Part shown: positions 9,568-21,371 of the stretch, piece by piece
Layout: each line of letters opens with the position of its first letter
Numbering within the stretch: the first letter of the stretch is position 1
Source of the DNA: Phaeotremella fagi
Lineage: Eukaryota > Basidiomycota > Tremellomycetes > Tremellales > Phaeotremellaceae
Direction of reading: 5' to 3'
NCBI GenBank assembly: GCA_001599715.1
Contig: BCHU01000006.1
Span: forward strand, 124,001-188,000
DNA length: 64,000 nt
Program-made: the position numbers and the translations under genes
Notes under the pieces: model-generated
What the model saw: only the letters and a program-made list of their open reading frames with translations
What the model was told of the DNA's origin: nothing
Databases searched by the model: none

Positions 9568-11829
9568 CTAAACCTGAACCTTCTCAACATGAGTAGTCAT
9601 AGGTTTATCCTCTTCTCTAACATGATTCAAAGCGACATCAAAAGCGTTAACTTCAGTAGTGGCGAATTTCCTAGCGGAGATACCTCTTTCGAAGAGCATA
9701 TCGATTTCAGCGAATGATCGACCTGTTCCAGATCAGCTTTCCTTTATCACAAGATAAATCGCAGGACTTACCTGATGGTTCTGGAACTCTGAAATACGTG
9801 TAGACGATACATAAGAAACAACTGTTGTAACGTTAGTACAAGGAAATCAAAGAGATGGGATAGACTTACGATCCACCCCAGAAGAAACCTGCGTAGTTCT
9901 GCCAGTTCCATGCTGATGGGTTTAACATGTATGGAGTGAGGACTGAACAGACGATACCGACGATGTTGTATAGATTTCTACCCAGTACGATAGTTTTAAT
10001 TTGAAGTCTTCTAGTTGAAAGTTCAGCGACGAGTGAGTAACAAACTATTTTGAGTTGTCAGATCTTGAACGTAGTAATCAAAGAAAAAGACTGACCAGTT
10101 CCAACACTCAATTGATAGAACAAAGCCCAAACCAACATCAAACTACCAGTTGCCATCGCCCCTTGATCCCTATGTTCTGCTGGTACCAAGCCCAAGAAGC
10201 CCATCAAGAAAAGAATAGTACATAGACCACATAATCCATAAAGATATAATGAACGTCTACCGATCCCAGAAGCCATTAATGCCCATGCACCGAACACACC
10301 GGCCATGTTGATTCCGTATTGACCTAGCGCGAAGTTGTAGGCGTTTGAAGATGCTAGACCTGCTGATTCGAGGAAATACGTTGAATAACCTGAGAAAGAG
10401 TTTCCTGATAGATTTTGAATTGCCCATACCTAGATATACAGTTAGGATCTCGATGCTTGATGTTGAAAAGAAGTTGACGTACCATACAAACAATCTCGGT
10501 TCTTCTTAAATCAGTTCCCTTGAAACAATCAAGATAACTTGCACCGGTAGTGATTTCGTTCTCTAATTCAGTGGTGTGTTTCATCATATCAATGGTTTCT
10601 TGAGCATCGAAATCGGTTTCACGATTCAAACTTGTTAATCGTAATAAGGATTTTTTGGCATCTTCATAACGACCTTTTCTGACTAACCACCATGGTGATT
10701 CTGGAGCGAGGGCTACACCAACGAGGAGTGGGACTGGCCACATCCATTGAAGGGCGTATGGAATTCTGTTTAGGTTGTTAGATAGGTTCTGGTAATGAAT
10801 TCTAGGTTACTTACCTGTAAGCCCATTCGTCCGTTCTTGGTAACATCGCCTTGATAACTCCAATACCGATCGTCTGACCTAGACCCCAACAGAAATTGAC
10901 ATAACATGTCAAATAACCTCTCAAAGCGACTGGACAAACTTCAGAGGCATAAGTGATGGTCACTAAGATCGTTGATAAGCATTGATTAAGGACTCTATGA
11001 TGGACGCCTACTTACGAGTTTGGAATACACCCCATGGGATACCACATAAAATTTCAGCGACTTGGAGATCAATAACGTTCTGAGCTGTGAAGAAGATCGC
11101 GGTGAATCCGATGATGAGAATAAGACATGTCATGACGGTGTAACGATATCCGAAACGTTCAGAGACGTAACCATTGATAAACAGACTACGTTGTGAGAAT
11201 CAGTATTTGTCTTCTTAATTGAAAGTTTACTGAACGTACCCAATGATCTCTCCTACGTTGGCACCATTCGATAAACCAGCTTGCCAACGAGCTGGAACTT
11301 GATAACTTCCATCGGGTTGCAATTCACCGTATTTCTCGTTGAATTGAGGGAAGGCGTCTGAGGTCGGATTTAGCATTTGTACGCAATGCGATCGATTTGG
11401 TTTGGACTCACAGAAATTACTTAAGAGACAGACATCGTATCCCTCCATGACGATACAAGTGGAGATGAGCATTGACCAAGCTACAGCTTTAGGATATAGC
11501 TTGATACCCTGCAACAAGGACATCTTATGTTCTTTCTCTACGAAAGAGTTAGTAAACAGTCTGGGATCGATTGGTTCAATAGACCAAACAGACATACCAG
11601 TTGCATTTTTAGCGTTTTGAGTTATGTTCTTTAAAGCATCATTTTTTTCTTGATCTTGCTGATAGAAATGATCGTTTGGTGAAACGACTCGTTCAATGGT
11701 ATCATTCATGATGATATCTGTGTGAGGAGGTAAAGTAGAAGACGAAGGTATAGGATCAATCGCAGATTGAGGTTGTTGTTGAGATTCAAATTGATTCGTG
11801 GGGCTATGAGATGGATCTTGGGGACCCAT
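9568..11829 (-). CDS. MFS sugar transporter, maltose/alpha-glucoside permease-like
   Basis: A multi-exon gene read on the minus strand from ATG 11829 to TAG 9570-9568. After a hydrophilic N-terminus of about 100 residues the first transmembrane segment is [22 protein letters not shown]. Sugar-porter signatures follow: [10 protein letters not shown] between TM2 and TM3, [31 protein letters not shown] after TM6, and [20 protein letters not shown] near the end. The PESPWW and [11 protein letters not shown] signatures with the EGYD in TM1 are those of the MAL permease branch of the SP family, which imports sugars with protons at the plasma membrane. It is divergent from myo-inositol oxygenase across about 1 kb, so uptake of inositol or a related polyol is possible but unproven. 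The start is ATG 11829; a TTG further upstream is not credible. Confidence 0.85.
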
Positions 11830-12815
11830 GGTCACAGTATTTATAGTCAATAAATCTGGAAACGACCCTGTAGCGTAGAAGTACTGTTCTGGAGGGTTTG
11901 GAGAATCGGACCGATCTTCCTATGGAGAACGACTAGGTGAAGTATGGAATTTCCACTCGGTGACTTTTAAGATTTCGTGGAGATCTGAATTAGAGTTCAG
12001 ATCTAAAGATCGGTTAACGATTCCCAGTCAGCTGACGTGCTCTTTCGTTTGCGGTTGGGGTTGGATGGTTTGATTTAACTGAATGATGATTGGTGAGTGG
12101 TTAGAGTCGGTAGGTAGGTCGGTCGATTGATTGATTGATTTGATGTGAAGGATTGATGGGTTGTGCCTTCGCCAAGATACACAAGATCAGATCTCGCTAA
12201 AGAAACGAGGATGACGATGGATGGAAAGAAAGGAGAGGGGATATGGTGATCAGAGATGTAGATGTTCAGTAGCAGAGTCAACACACAGACCGAGCGGAAG
12301 TATTCATGTTCTTCAACGGGATTGCTCGGCGTTATCGAAACACCATGTCTAACAATCAAATAAATGAAATTCCAATAAACCAAGAGTTGTTCTAACCGAT
12401 TAAACATAAAGATCCCACCAACACATGTCAATCACATGGGTCCTTGTGGATCTATACCCCAAAGGGGGTCCTTTGGAGATCACTCGGTGGGTTTAGATCT
12501 CATTATTAGGAATGTGGCACCAAACCACGTGTTAAACTCACCGTGTTTGGGGGGTCATCGGTAGATTTCGACATTGGTGGCGGTCACAATTTTAACGGCG
12601 GTTTAAGACCGGGATTGTATGGTGAGGAAATGAGAGTCATCCGGAGTCGGTAGATAAATGAACCGTATTGAAAAGAAGGGGAGGGAGGAGAGAAGAAAAG
12701 AAGTAACAAACAGTAAAGACTGAGCTGGTAAATTGGGAACTCAGTGGTCATTTATATACCTCTCAATCAATTACTTCTCACTCCCCAATCATATCATCTA
12801 ATTAACAACCACACA
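11830..12815. promoter_or_regulatory. Divergent promoter region between sugar transporter and MIOX
   Basis: A 986-bp non-coding stretch. Contains TAGG/GATT tandem repeats (about 12110-12140), a CACGTG box at 12526-12531 and an AGGAGAGAAG purine run near 12680-12700. Small ORFs here look spurious. Its length and divergent arrangement fit a shared control region. Confidence 0.5.
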
Positions 12816-13996
12816 ATGCACGCTCCAGAAGTAACAGATTATATCAAAACCAAAGCTCACGACTTGGACATCGTCTCAGACGATATCGACAATGTCAACA
12901 TCCTAAAACTTAAAGCTCAGGCCGCAGCAGCAGTCGCCCAAGCTAAATTTGATGAAGAGAGTAAATTCGATGGTGAGAAGGATAAAGAGGGATTCAGGAA
13001 TTACGAGGAAGCTTGTGATAGAGTCAAGAATTTTTATGCTGTACGTTTAACCTTTTCAGTATGGGTTCTAGTCCTAATTTATTGACCCACTTGCCAGGAA
13101 CAACACGAGAAACAAACACTCGAATACAATTTATCGATTCGTAAAGAATTCTTCGAAAAGACACGAGCAAGAATGTCAATCTGGCAAGCGATGGAGATGT
13201 TGAACGAACTAGTCGACGATTCAGATCCCGACACCTCAGTTGGTCAGATTGAACATCTCCTCCAAACAGCAGAAGCCATCCGTAGAGACGGTAAACCAGA
13301 TTGGATGCAACTAACAGGTTTAGTACATGACTTAGGTAAGTTGTTTAAAATTATCTCACAGAAAATATACAGTTAACTGATAAATAACTTTAAGGCAAAT
13401 TATTATGTTTCTTCGGTGCTGACGGTCAGTGGGATGTCGTTGGTGACACCTTCGTTGTCGGTTGTCAATTCTCCGATAAAATCATTTATCCAGAGACGTT
13501 CAAGAAAAATCCTGATTACTTCAATGAAAAATTATCGACTCCAAACGGAATCTACGAACCTGGTTGTGGACTAGATAACGTCTTGTTGAGTTGGGGACAT
13601 GATGAATATTTATATAATATTTGTAAGAAACAATCTACTCGTATGTCAACTCTGTTTTCTTTATGGCGATTCTTGATATGAACTGTAACTGACATGACAC
13701 AGTTCCAAAGGAAGCACTTTCAATGATTCGATACCACTCGTTCTACCCTTGGCATCGTGAAAACGCCTACCAACACCTAATGTGTGAAGAGGACAAAGAA
13801 CAACTCCACGCAGTCAGAGCTTTCAATCGTAAGTCCAACCCCCTTGCAAACGCACTATCAATTCAAAAACTGACAAAAAAACTACCCAGCTTACGACTTG
13901 TATTCGAAATCTGACGAACCACCAAGTGCAGAGAAACTCAAACCTTATTATCTTGAACTTATCAATAAATATTTCCCAGCTGAGATTGATTGGTAG
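12816..13996 (+). CDS. MIOX: myo-Inositol oxygenase
   Basis: A multi-exon gene from ATG 12816 to TAG 13994-13996. Intron 1 is 13041-13097; further introns follow LVHDLGK, KKQST and RAFN. The spliced protein shows the full di-iron ligand set of MIOX: His in [13 protein letters not shown], the HD pair in TGLVHDLGK, His in [14 protein letters not shown], His in [11 protein letters not shown] and Asp in the spliced NPYDLYSKS. The motif [13 protein letters not shown] also matches the family, as does the C-terminal PAEIDW. MIOX oxidises myo-inositol with O2 to D-glucuronate, the first step of inositol catabolism, in the cytosol. Tremellomycetes are known for growth on inositol. The divergent transporter next door may supply substrate. 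Identification is secure. Confidence 0.95.
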
Positions 13997-14250
13997 AGGG
14001 GCAGATATATGAAGTTATAGAAGAGATCTTTATAGAGTTTTAACGTAGATGATTGTATTTATACCCTTGCTCAGGATGAAAATGCATTGTAAATATTGAG
14101 TGCGGCCCCTACAGCAGAGTTGAGTAGATGGAACGCCAAAGATAAGATAAGTTTGAGAATACATCTCGTCTACGGTAACAAACGACCAGCGTAAACTGAA
14201 TCTCTTTCTTCAGTATCCCGACAACCTAGTTTATTCCAAATCCAATCCAA

Positions 14251-14882
14251 CTAAACCAAGAAACTTGCACAGAACAACGAAACCCCACCAAATCCATCTG
14301 TCACATTAACAGTAAATCGATCCACAGGCTATGAATCCAAGTGAGCAAATGTAAATCCCACAATAATCCAAAAACATACACTATCCCAAACAGTCAACTC
14401 ATAAACGTATTCTTGTATCATATCAGCAGAAATCGGACAAGTCGTATATCGACAAGCATCCTATCGTTGTCAGCGTTCGCAACTCAGAATTAGACTAACG
14501 AAACTTTGTCCAGAATATGGGTAGGTCCTATTACTCCCCGGATCTCTGGCTATGAAATTCGATCTGGGGAATGAAGATTTGATACTGGTATGAAACAACA
14601 GGGTGATGGTATAATTCCTATTTTCAGTGAGTGTCAACAGAACGGGACTTACTGGGATTTCTGGATTTCACAGATACCTGTACCAATATGGTTCGGTGGA
14701 CATGGTGAGATTGAGATTTTTTTCACTTGGCCTCTGGGGTTGGTGGAAGTTGGACAGTTCTGGAAAGGGATTGAATGGGTTGTTGATAAGGGGGATTGGG
14801 GATTTAGACTTGACGGTAGTGTGAGAGGGTGGACGAGGAGTAGAGATTGGATAATGAAGAGTACGGTGATTTTGAGATGCAT
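14251..14882 (-). CDS. Secreted ML-domain lipid-binding protein (NPC2 / PG-PI transfer protein-like)
   Basis: Four exons on the minus strand: 14653-14882, 14500-14617, 14380-14460 and 14251-14328. They splice in frame to 168 residues. The N-terminus MHLKITVLFIIQSLLLVHPL is a clear signal peptide. The body shows the ML pattern: FQNCP, then VKKISISPCPP, then GTGICEIQKSQNYTITLLFH, then a Cys...CP pair (CRYTTCPI), and a final beta-strand region VDRFTVNVTDG...LFCASF. Those six or so cysteines and spacings match the MD-2-related lipid-recognition fold of Npc2 and fungal phosphatidylglycerol/phosphatidylinositol transfer proteins, which carry sterol or phospholipid in the vacuole or outside the cell. 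Intron 1 is only 35 nt. Only exon 1 is an obvious ORF, so the gene is easy to miss. The sorting destination is unknown. Confidence 0.75.
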
Positions 14883-15188
14883 CTTTTGATTGAACGACCG
14901 GCGTTTGAGATGATGAGGGGATGGGGTTGGGGGTGATGGCGACCAGGCCTTATGGTTTCTGAGAAAAAGTTAGAGATGGGATAGAGTGATAAACTAAATT
15001 CATCCTGGTTCTTAGTGTTTGTTCATTGATCGGAAATTTCTTTCATGGTGTCAGACTGAATTCGAATTTTGTGTAGTACACTGCATATACAGAATACATC
15101 AAAGCGACATATAGAACGAACTAAAATCAACAACAAACTTCTTTCGAATCCTATAATGCGAATCAGTTCCAACGCCCAAAAGAAATAG
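14883..15188. other. Intergenic region
   Basis: Promoter of the ML-domain gene and 3' side of the cysteine-rich gene. Nothing distinctive seen. Confidence 0.45.
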
Positions 15189-15558
15189 TTAAAAAAACGA
15201 ACAAAACGGAATAGGTCCATAAGCTTCACATCTCCCTACACAAACCTCTGGGAAATAAACGTTACATTCAACAGAGTTACGTTGGATATCACATTGATTA
15301 CAACGGATACCTTGGAGGCAGAAGGCTATAAAAATTATTCTGGTCAGTACGCAGAAAGAGATATGGGAGATACACACGCTTTGGACCTAGGGAACCTATA
15401 GGTTTCATCCAGTTTTTATCGAGGACACAGTTGACTGTTAGTTTTGGACATATTTCCTGTGGTTCTGGATTGGGGTTTTGGGGAGATTGGGATTGGGATT
15501 GGGGTTGGGCGAAGGTGAGAGTGAGGAGGAGGAGGTAGATGAATGATAATGAGAGCAT
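15189..15558 (-). CDS. Small secreted cysteine-rich protein
   Basis: Two exons (15378-15558 and 15189-15325) with a 52-nt intron (GTGTGT donor, TTTATAG acceptor) give 105 residues. The N-terminus MLSLSFIYLLLLTLTFAQ is a strong signal peptide, followed by a Gln/Ser/Pro/Asn spacer. The mature part carries nine cysteines: two in the first exon (EIC, NC) and seven in the second (FCLQGIRCNQCDIQ, VEC, EVCVGRC, PFC). Small, secreted and cysteine-rich is the profile of fungal effectors, adhesion or cell-wall proteins, but I recognise no named family. It is the same orientation as the ML-domain gene, 306 bp upstream of it. The splice site was chosen because it is the only donor here that keeps the cysteine-rich exon in frame. 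Confidence 0.65.
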
Positions 15559-15837
15559 AGATGCTTGCTTCTAAAATCGACGTGAAATCAAACCGTTTGA
15601 AATCGAATCAATGTGATTCTGTAGACTGGAGGCTGGACTTGTATATCGATGGTTTTGTCTTCCCCTATATAAATCTGGTTCTAGGAACAAGAGTATCTAC
15701 CAATTGAATCGAATAGATTTGACCAGAAATGACGAGAAACTTCCACCCAATACGGATGCCATCGGTTAACTCGCCAGTAGGAAAATCCAAGCTAGATAAA
15801 GTAAATCCCCCTAACAATCTGAACCATAAAAAACAAA

Positions 15838-16474
15838 ATGTCATTCCCAACCCCAGCAACCCCAAATAAAAACCATCCCTCCCTGCACCTCTTGATCCTA
15901 CCCTCCAAATTCCACACGTTCAAATACCCACCTCAAACGGCTGTACCCTCTTCGATATGGAGTAACGAGTTGTACAGTTTCGTTTCTGTTACCAAGACTT
16001 ATGAGGAGTTGAGTTTGGTTATTGGGTACCGGTCTTCTTCTGATTCAGATCAGGAACAGGGGCAGGTGGAGACGGAGGTTAATAGAGTGGACGACTTGGG
16101 GGAAGAGATTGCTGGACGATGGACTGGACCTTGGAGGGGTATCAAAGTTCGTGGTCCGATGTATCTAAGTAAGCAGGTTTTCACTTTCTGATTACTCCTT
16201 AATGAACGTAAACACCTAGATATGGTTGGAATAATGAACGAACTGACTAAACCACTAAGAGAAGCCAGTGTACCAGTTTTCACCCTCTCCACTTGGTACG
16301 TCAGCTTTCATTTCCAGTGCTAACACCGCACTTAGGGATACGGATTACATCCTAGTCCCCGCTGAGAAGATTGATAGCGCTGCTCAAGCGCTTGAAGGTG
16401 ATGGTTGGAACGTTATTCCGGTTAAGGAGGAGAAGGGGAGACATATGTTGGCTGATGAGTTTTTGGGGATGTAG
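15838..16474 (+). CDS. CASTOR/ACT-domain protein
   Basis: Three exons from ATG 15838 to TAG 16472-16474; introns begin near 16168 (GTAAGC) and at about 16298 (GTACGT). Splicing restores MVGIMNELTKPLREASVPVF, then TLSTWDTDYILVP, then LEGDGWNVIP. The pattern of LTKPL...AxVPVFxLST-x-DTDYILV is that of the ACT_7/CASTOR-type ACT domain. In animals this fold in CASTOR1 senses arginine for TORC1; in plants and bacteria the same domain is found in aspartate kinase and small ACT proteins. Total length is about 180 residues, so one or two ACT units at most. The N-terminal half includes an acidic insert. A role in amino-acid binding is likely from the fold; a TOR role in this fungus would be inference. 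It is divergent from the cysteine-rich gene across 279 bp. Confidence 0.75.
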
Positions 16475-16696
16475 CGGCGACTATAGATGTATCTGCGTCA
16501 CGTAAAGAAGGGATTTCATCAGTTGATACTGCATCTAATCAGAAATCAGACTGATGCACTCGATCACCTTTTGCTTGTTTGTAATTTTGTTGGTGAATTC
16601 CGAATGTGGGATAGATTATTCATTAGATACGATAACCAAAATCGACTAAATCAAAGAAAACTCCAAACCACCCTCTATCAAGTTACAATCCACCCC

Positions 16697-18200
16697 CTAA
16701 GTCCACTTCCTTCGCCCACTCCCAACAGGTCTCCAATCAATAGCCTTGCCGCCAGCTCTCTGCGTCGCCCTCAAAGGTCGAACCAAACTTCCCAACTCTC
16801 TAGCTCGGGATGTATCTTGATCAGCTGTATGATCGTAATAATAGTGTGGTAACAGTGGATGTCCCGAGACGTCCTACATAGCGTCAGCTGGTTGTCTAGC
16901 ATGAGGGAGGGATTACTTACCTTGCCCACTCTTGAGACTTTACCGAACATTGGATTTTGGTTTATTACCTCCATAGACCAGGTTGACCATTCGTTATCGT
17001 CACCTAATTCTCGTAGATTTGGTTGTGACTAGGTTGTAATGATTAGCGTTTGACTTTGTGTGATGATAAGTTACGACTTACGTCTAGCATCGCCTTTATC
17101 ATCTCTGGTAATGACAGTTTCGATTGACCGGAGAAAACTAGTGTTGAAGCTAGTAACGCTGGTAAATCGAGTTCAGGTCTTGGTTTAGGTGGAGCCTCTA
17201 AAACTGGAGGTGGTGTTGGAGTTTTTTCTTTGATACTTGAGATGATCTCTTGTTTGACGTTTTTGGTGATCTCGACGTTATTTTCATTACTGAAGATATC
17301 CTCTTCACCATCGTTAGACGCAGATGATAATGGTGAACTACCTCTAACCTCTTCCCCTTCCTCATTATTGTGCATCTCCCCCTCGAAATCAGATATCATA
17401 GGTGGGGAAGAAGGAGGGAAATCTACAGGCGATAAAGGAGAATCCGATTTCTTGTTGTTCAAAGGAAATCCAACTTCCACTTTACAAGCGTAAAAATCAA
17501 TTATCACCTCCGAACCAACCCCGACCTCCCGCTCCCGCGACAAATCCAATAATTGACCTTGAACCAATCGCTGAGATTTCTGATGACCGATTTTGATCTT
17601 ACATCCGTTTTGACCTATCACTATTATCCTCATAACATCGGTTACGGGGATGTATTCGATGATAGCATGGATTCTTGAGGCGTGAGATGCTTTTCTGGGG
17701 AGTTGGATGATTTGACCTTGATGATGTGGGTTAACGAGGAGATGTTTGAGATTCGATGGGATTTGGGTGATGACTTGTTTTGAATTGGTTGATTCGGATT
17801 CTGATGATTGTTTATGTCTGTGTCTACCGAATATCAAACTTTCTTCTAGGGTTAGTTGAACTTTGATAACCTCTTCATCATCTTTCCTGGAGCTTTTGGG
17901 TTTACGTGATAAAACAGGTGGAAGAGCTACTTGTTTCACCGGTGAAGAAGAATCCAGATGTCTGGGTGAAGAGGAGAAAGCTACTGTCGATGTTGAAGGT
18001 GTTAGAGGGGGTTTGGAGAGATGTTTGGGGAATGAAGGGATTTTGAAGAGTGGAAGTGGTGAAGAGAGGGGTGGGGAGGTTTTGGTTCGTTTGGATTGGG
18101 GTGTTTGGGTTGGGGAGGGTGGGAGTTTGTTCTTGGTGGTGGGCTTGGGGTTGGGGTATTGTTTGAGATCTTGGAGTGGGTCTCTCGTGATTGATGACAT
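16697..18200 (-). CDS. FHA-domain protein, Tos4/Plm2-like
   Basis: Three exons on the minus strand, the first 17082-18200. The N-terminus is Pro/Ser/Lys-rich and disordered. The FHA domain lies at about residues 115-250: LTLEESLIFGRHRHKQS, then ASRIHAIIEY and GQNGCKIKIG. After splicing the C-terminus contains SRVGKDVSGHPLLPHYYYDHTADQD followed by GSLVRPLRATQ; that G-K-D-x-x-G-x-x-L-x-x-x-YYY block ending in a basic segment is a conserved C-terminal motif of fungal Tos4/Plm2-type FHA proteins. In yeast these are G1/S-regulated chromatin proteins that bind phosphorylated partners and help the replication-stress response. An acidic stretch (about residues 270-300) separates the domains. The start at ATG 18200 (MSSITRDPL) is the only one giving the full N-terminus. 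Convergent with the ACT gene, divergent from TIM44. Confidence 0.7.
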
Positions 18201-18542
18201 GGTGATGTTGTTTCTCTGATGATAAGTTGATGATCAAGAGATGGATGGTAAGAATCAACACCACCACCCCCTCTACGCGTCAATGTCAACATTACAGTCC
18301 TTCACATTCAGGCACAGAAAAGAAATCAACAAACTGGTCAATATTAGTTTGTAGTTATTATTATTCATTTTATCCCATTCACCCACGTGACTCCCATTTC
18401 ATAGCCGAACTTGATAGAATCGTCGACGAAAGCGAATTGACACCTAGTCTTTAAAAAAATTAATTCAGCTTCTCAAATCTAATTATTTCTCAAAAAAAAT
18501 CTAGATCTTGGTCAGTCAACAGAGTCCATCCCACATCACAAA
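18201..18542. promoter_or_regulatory. Divergent promoter between FHA gene and TIM44
   Basis: Non-coding, 342 bp. Carries a CACGTG box at 18384-18389 and A/T-rich runs at about 18452-18505. Nothing else stands out. Confidence 0.45.
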
Positions 18543-20269
18543 ATGAAATCAAGACCTGCACAACTTAAAATGATGAGATTTAAATTAAATCCTACACCTT
18601 CAACTTCAATTCGAGCCTCCCTCCTCCCCCGCCACACAATCAGATCACTCTCAACAACCATCCCAAGGTTCAACGCCGAATCAACGAAAAAAGATGACAA
18701 GGAATCAGAGAAGAAGGATGACAACGACAACGCTTCGTCGTCAGGCTCTGGCTCATCCAAAAGACGTGCACCGGAGAACAACGACACCAACGCACCCCCT
18801 CAATCACCTTTTGGAGTTTTCATGAGAGTTTTCCGGGAAGAGATTGAAAAGAATCAGGGGTGGCAGGATAACGTTAAACAACTTCAGGGGGATGTTGATA
18901 AATTCGCTGATAGTGCTGCTTTGAAGAAGAGTAAGGAGATGTATGAGAGAATGAGGGTGGGTACTGGATCTTTGAAGATTGGTTTTATTGCTAATTTATG
19001 CGATTTTTCTTAGATTACCGCTCTACTAAAATCAAATCCAAGATTACAAGAAGCAGTGAACGATCTTCAAAAAGCCGGTATCTCAGTTTCAGAAGCTATC
19101 AACAAAACACTGGAAGATTCAGAAGTGTTGAAAGCTATAGCTAAAGCTAGTGGATACGTTTACAACGCTGCTTCAATCGCTACTCAACCTATTAGGGATA
19201 CGGCTGCTTATAAGGTCTTAGCTGAATCTGTTGAAGAGGCTTTTGAGGATACCACTGGATCTGGTGGTCGGTATGGTGGTTATGAAGAGAAAGAGGAGAG
19301 GAGGAGACGTAGAGCTGTCAGAGCTGAGAAAGCGGGTAGGAAAGCTAGTAAGAGGGTAGCAGAGAATCCCGAGTACGTCTAAAAGTCTTTAATCGACTTA
19401 GGATGTTCAACTGATTCACTGATTCATTAGTGCCGGAGAAGCGTTGGTCTTGTCGTCAACCCCAGAAAAGGAATCTAAATTCAATTGGATAAAGAATTCT
19501 TCAACTTATCAAAATTTCATGGAAAACTATCAAGAATCAGATTCACCGTTCGTTTCCTCGATTCGATCTGTCACATCGACTATCGGACGTTGGTTCGATG
19601 AAACGGAAACGGCTCAGACGATTAGGATCTTCAAGAGTATAGATCCTGATTTCACTATTGAGAGTTTTACAAGGGAGTTGAGAGAGTATATCGTTCCTGA
19701 GATCGTTGATGGGTATTTGACTGCTGATCGGGAAGCTTTGAAACAATGGTGTGGGGAGGCTGTGAGTGGTTGGGATTTTACCTCTTCAAGGATGATTAAC
19801 TTATTTCGAATTGCGTCTGGATAGACGTTTAATATGCTTTGGGCGACTGTTGGTGAATACGTGAAAAAAGGTTTGATATCAGATAGCAAAGTTTTGGATA
19901 TCAACAATGTCGATGTAAGTCTGGGATCTTTTACAGACTGATACATTACCTATAAATTTACCCAAACTTTTAACAGATCGTGAAAGGAGCAGTGTTGGAA
20001 AACGAAAAACCAGTTTTCGTAATCTCGTTCCAAACCCAAGAACTTCTCTTGTTCAGAAACGCGAAAACAGGTCAAGTGGTAGTCGGATCAGAAGATAAAG
20101 TTGAAACTTGTAATTACGCTTTGGTGTTGACTAGGGATCCTGGGGAATTGGATAATGAATTGACGGCTGGATGGAAGACTGTTGAGGTGGGTCATTGGCA
20201 TTTGCTGATTTGGATTTGTTACTGATACAACAATGGTTCTTTTAGATGGCTAGACGGGCTGCTAGATAG
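18543..20269 (+). CDS. TIM44: Mitochondrial import inner membrane translocase subunit Tim44
   Basis: A multi-exon gene from ATG 18543 to TAG 20267-20269. The N-terminus is a basic, Ser/Arg-rich presequence (RASLLPRHTIRSLSTTIPRF), with a typical processing context. Then follow SPFGVFMRVFREEIEKNQGWQ, LQEAVNDLQKAGISVSEAINKTLEDSE and a charged segment. The C-terminal Tim44 domain has SSIRSVTSTIGRWFDETETAQ, IDPDFTIESFTRELREYIVPEIVDGYLTAD and LKQWCGEATFNMLW (joined across an intron at about 19768), then a beta-rich end (DIVKGAVLENEKPVFVISFQTQE). Tim44 sits on the matrix face of TIM23 and recruits mtHsp70 for preprotein import. Length (about 450-500 residues) and block order match fungal Tim44. The last coding exon is only a few codons (MARRAAR). 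Confidence 0.93.
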
Positions 20270-21371
20270 ATGCTTTGATTTGTAGGTTTGGGATGCATGC
20301 ACCATTCGTTTGAGTTGGGGGGTGGTGGTGGTGGTGGTGGTTCTGCCAACTGTCTACTGCACAGCATACAGCATCTTGATGTCATAATAAGCTATAGGTA
20401 GGTATTCAGGGTCTAGGGCGAAGGAAGGGAGACACAGGGCAAACTCACGTGGTGGTGTTAGCCAGAAAACATTCAAGTAAAGTGTCTACTTATACTATAA
20501 ATGATATTGTACGTATGCATAGTGTGAGTAGAAGGAGGTGGATGAGATGTAGATGTAGTAGAGTAGAGATTTGAGTAATATCATATGCATAAAGAGAATG
20601 AAGTGAAGTGACTTAACCAAAGAAAAGCTCAACCCCTTCACCTAGCTTGCTTGGCTGGAATCCCATTAATTCGCGCTCCCTCTAAGTTAAGAATTCTATC
20701 CGCTATACACCTAATCCTATCATCGACTACCAACAACTCAGATTATAGCTACCATCTATATCAGTGTATCATCCACCACCAAATCGTTAAACCGTAGTCA
20801 AGAGTCGTTAGTGAAAAATTCAAACGCTATCGATCGACTGCGAATCCAGCTCTCAACCTCTACCCAACCTTAACCTGACCTTTCTTGGTTGCGCGCACCG
20901 CCCTCGATTTCTTTGTTTGATTTTTACTTCTACCTTTTCATTCTTCTTAACCTATCATCATTATATACACCTTGGTATCACATAGTTTACATACGTTGAT
21001 CAGTGTATACTAGCTGTTAGCTATCCATTGCATTGATTGCACAGTCAACCACATCGAGGTAGTGCTTTATTAGGATAGGGGAAATTATTTACTTGGTATC
21101 ATAGGTACGTTTCTGTTGTTATTTTCTTATTCCTCCTTTGTATTTTCATCACCACTTCTTCTGTTTGCTATACTGTCATTTTTCATTTCTGATCAGAGGA
21201 TTTCCAACTCTCTCAATCATCATCATCGAGTTTACTGAGACTCTTTTCTCACCCCTTTGATTCTGTTTCAACGCACAGCCACCCATCGTCTTCATTAACC
21301 CTCTTAATCCATCCTCTACGCGATCAAGAACAGATAACTAACCCCCCTCCAGTCCCCAAACCCATCCAAAG
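20270..21371. promoter_or_regulatory. Long upstream region of the glucan synthase gene
   Basis: 1.1 kb without a credible ORF. Contains a GGT microsatellite (20321-20340), a CACGTG box at 20446-20451, and a long pyrimidine-rich stretch (about 20920-21000 and 21110-21370) typical of fungal 5' leaders. A 5'-UTR intron is possible here but I could not fix its ends. Confidence 0.5.
20321..20340. repeat. GGT trinucleotide microsatellite
   Basis: Six to seven tandem GGT units directly after a G-rich stretch, about 50 bp past the TIM44 stop. Confidence 0.9.

Noticed and set aside
12075..12431. 118-residue ORF on the minus strand between transporter and MIOX
   Set aside because: Low-complexity reading through TAGG/GATT repeats and promoter sequence; no domain, no splice continuation.
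16487..16852. 121-residue plus-strand ORF
   Set aside because: Antisense to the C-terminal exon of the FHA gene, whose spliced reading has a conserved motif.
17863..18292. Overlapping ORFs on both strands at the FHA N-terminus
   Set aside because: Shadows of a Pro/Ser-rich coding region in other frames.
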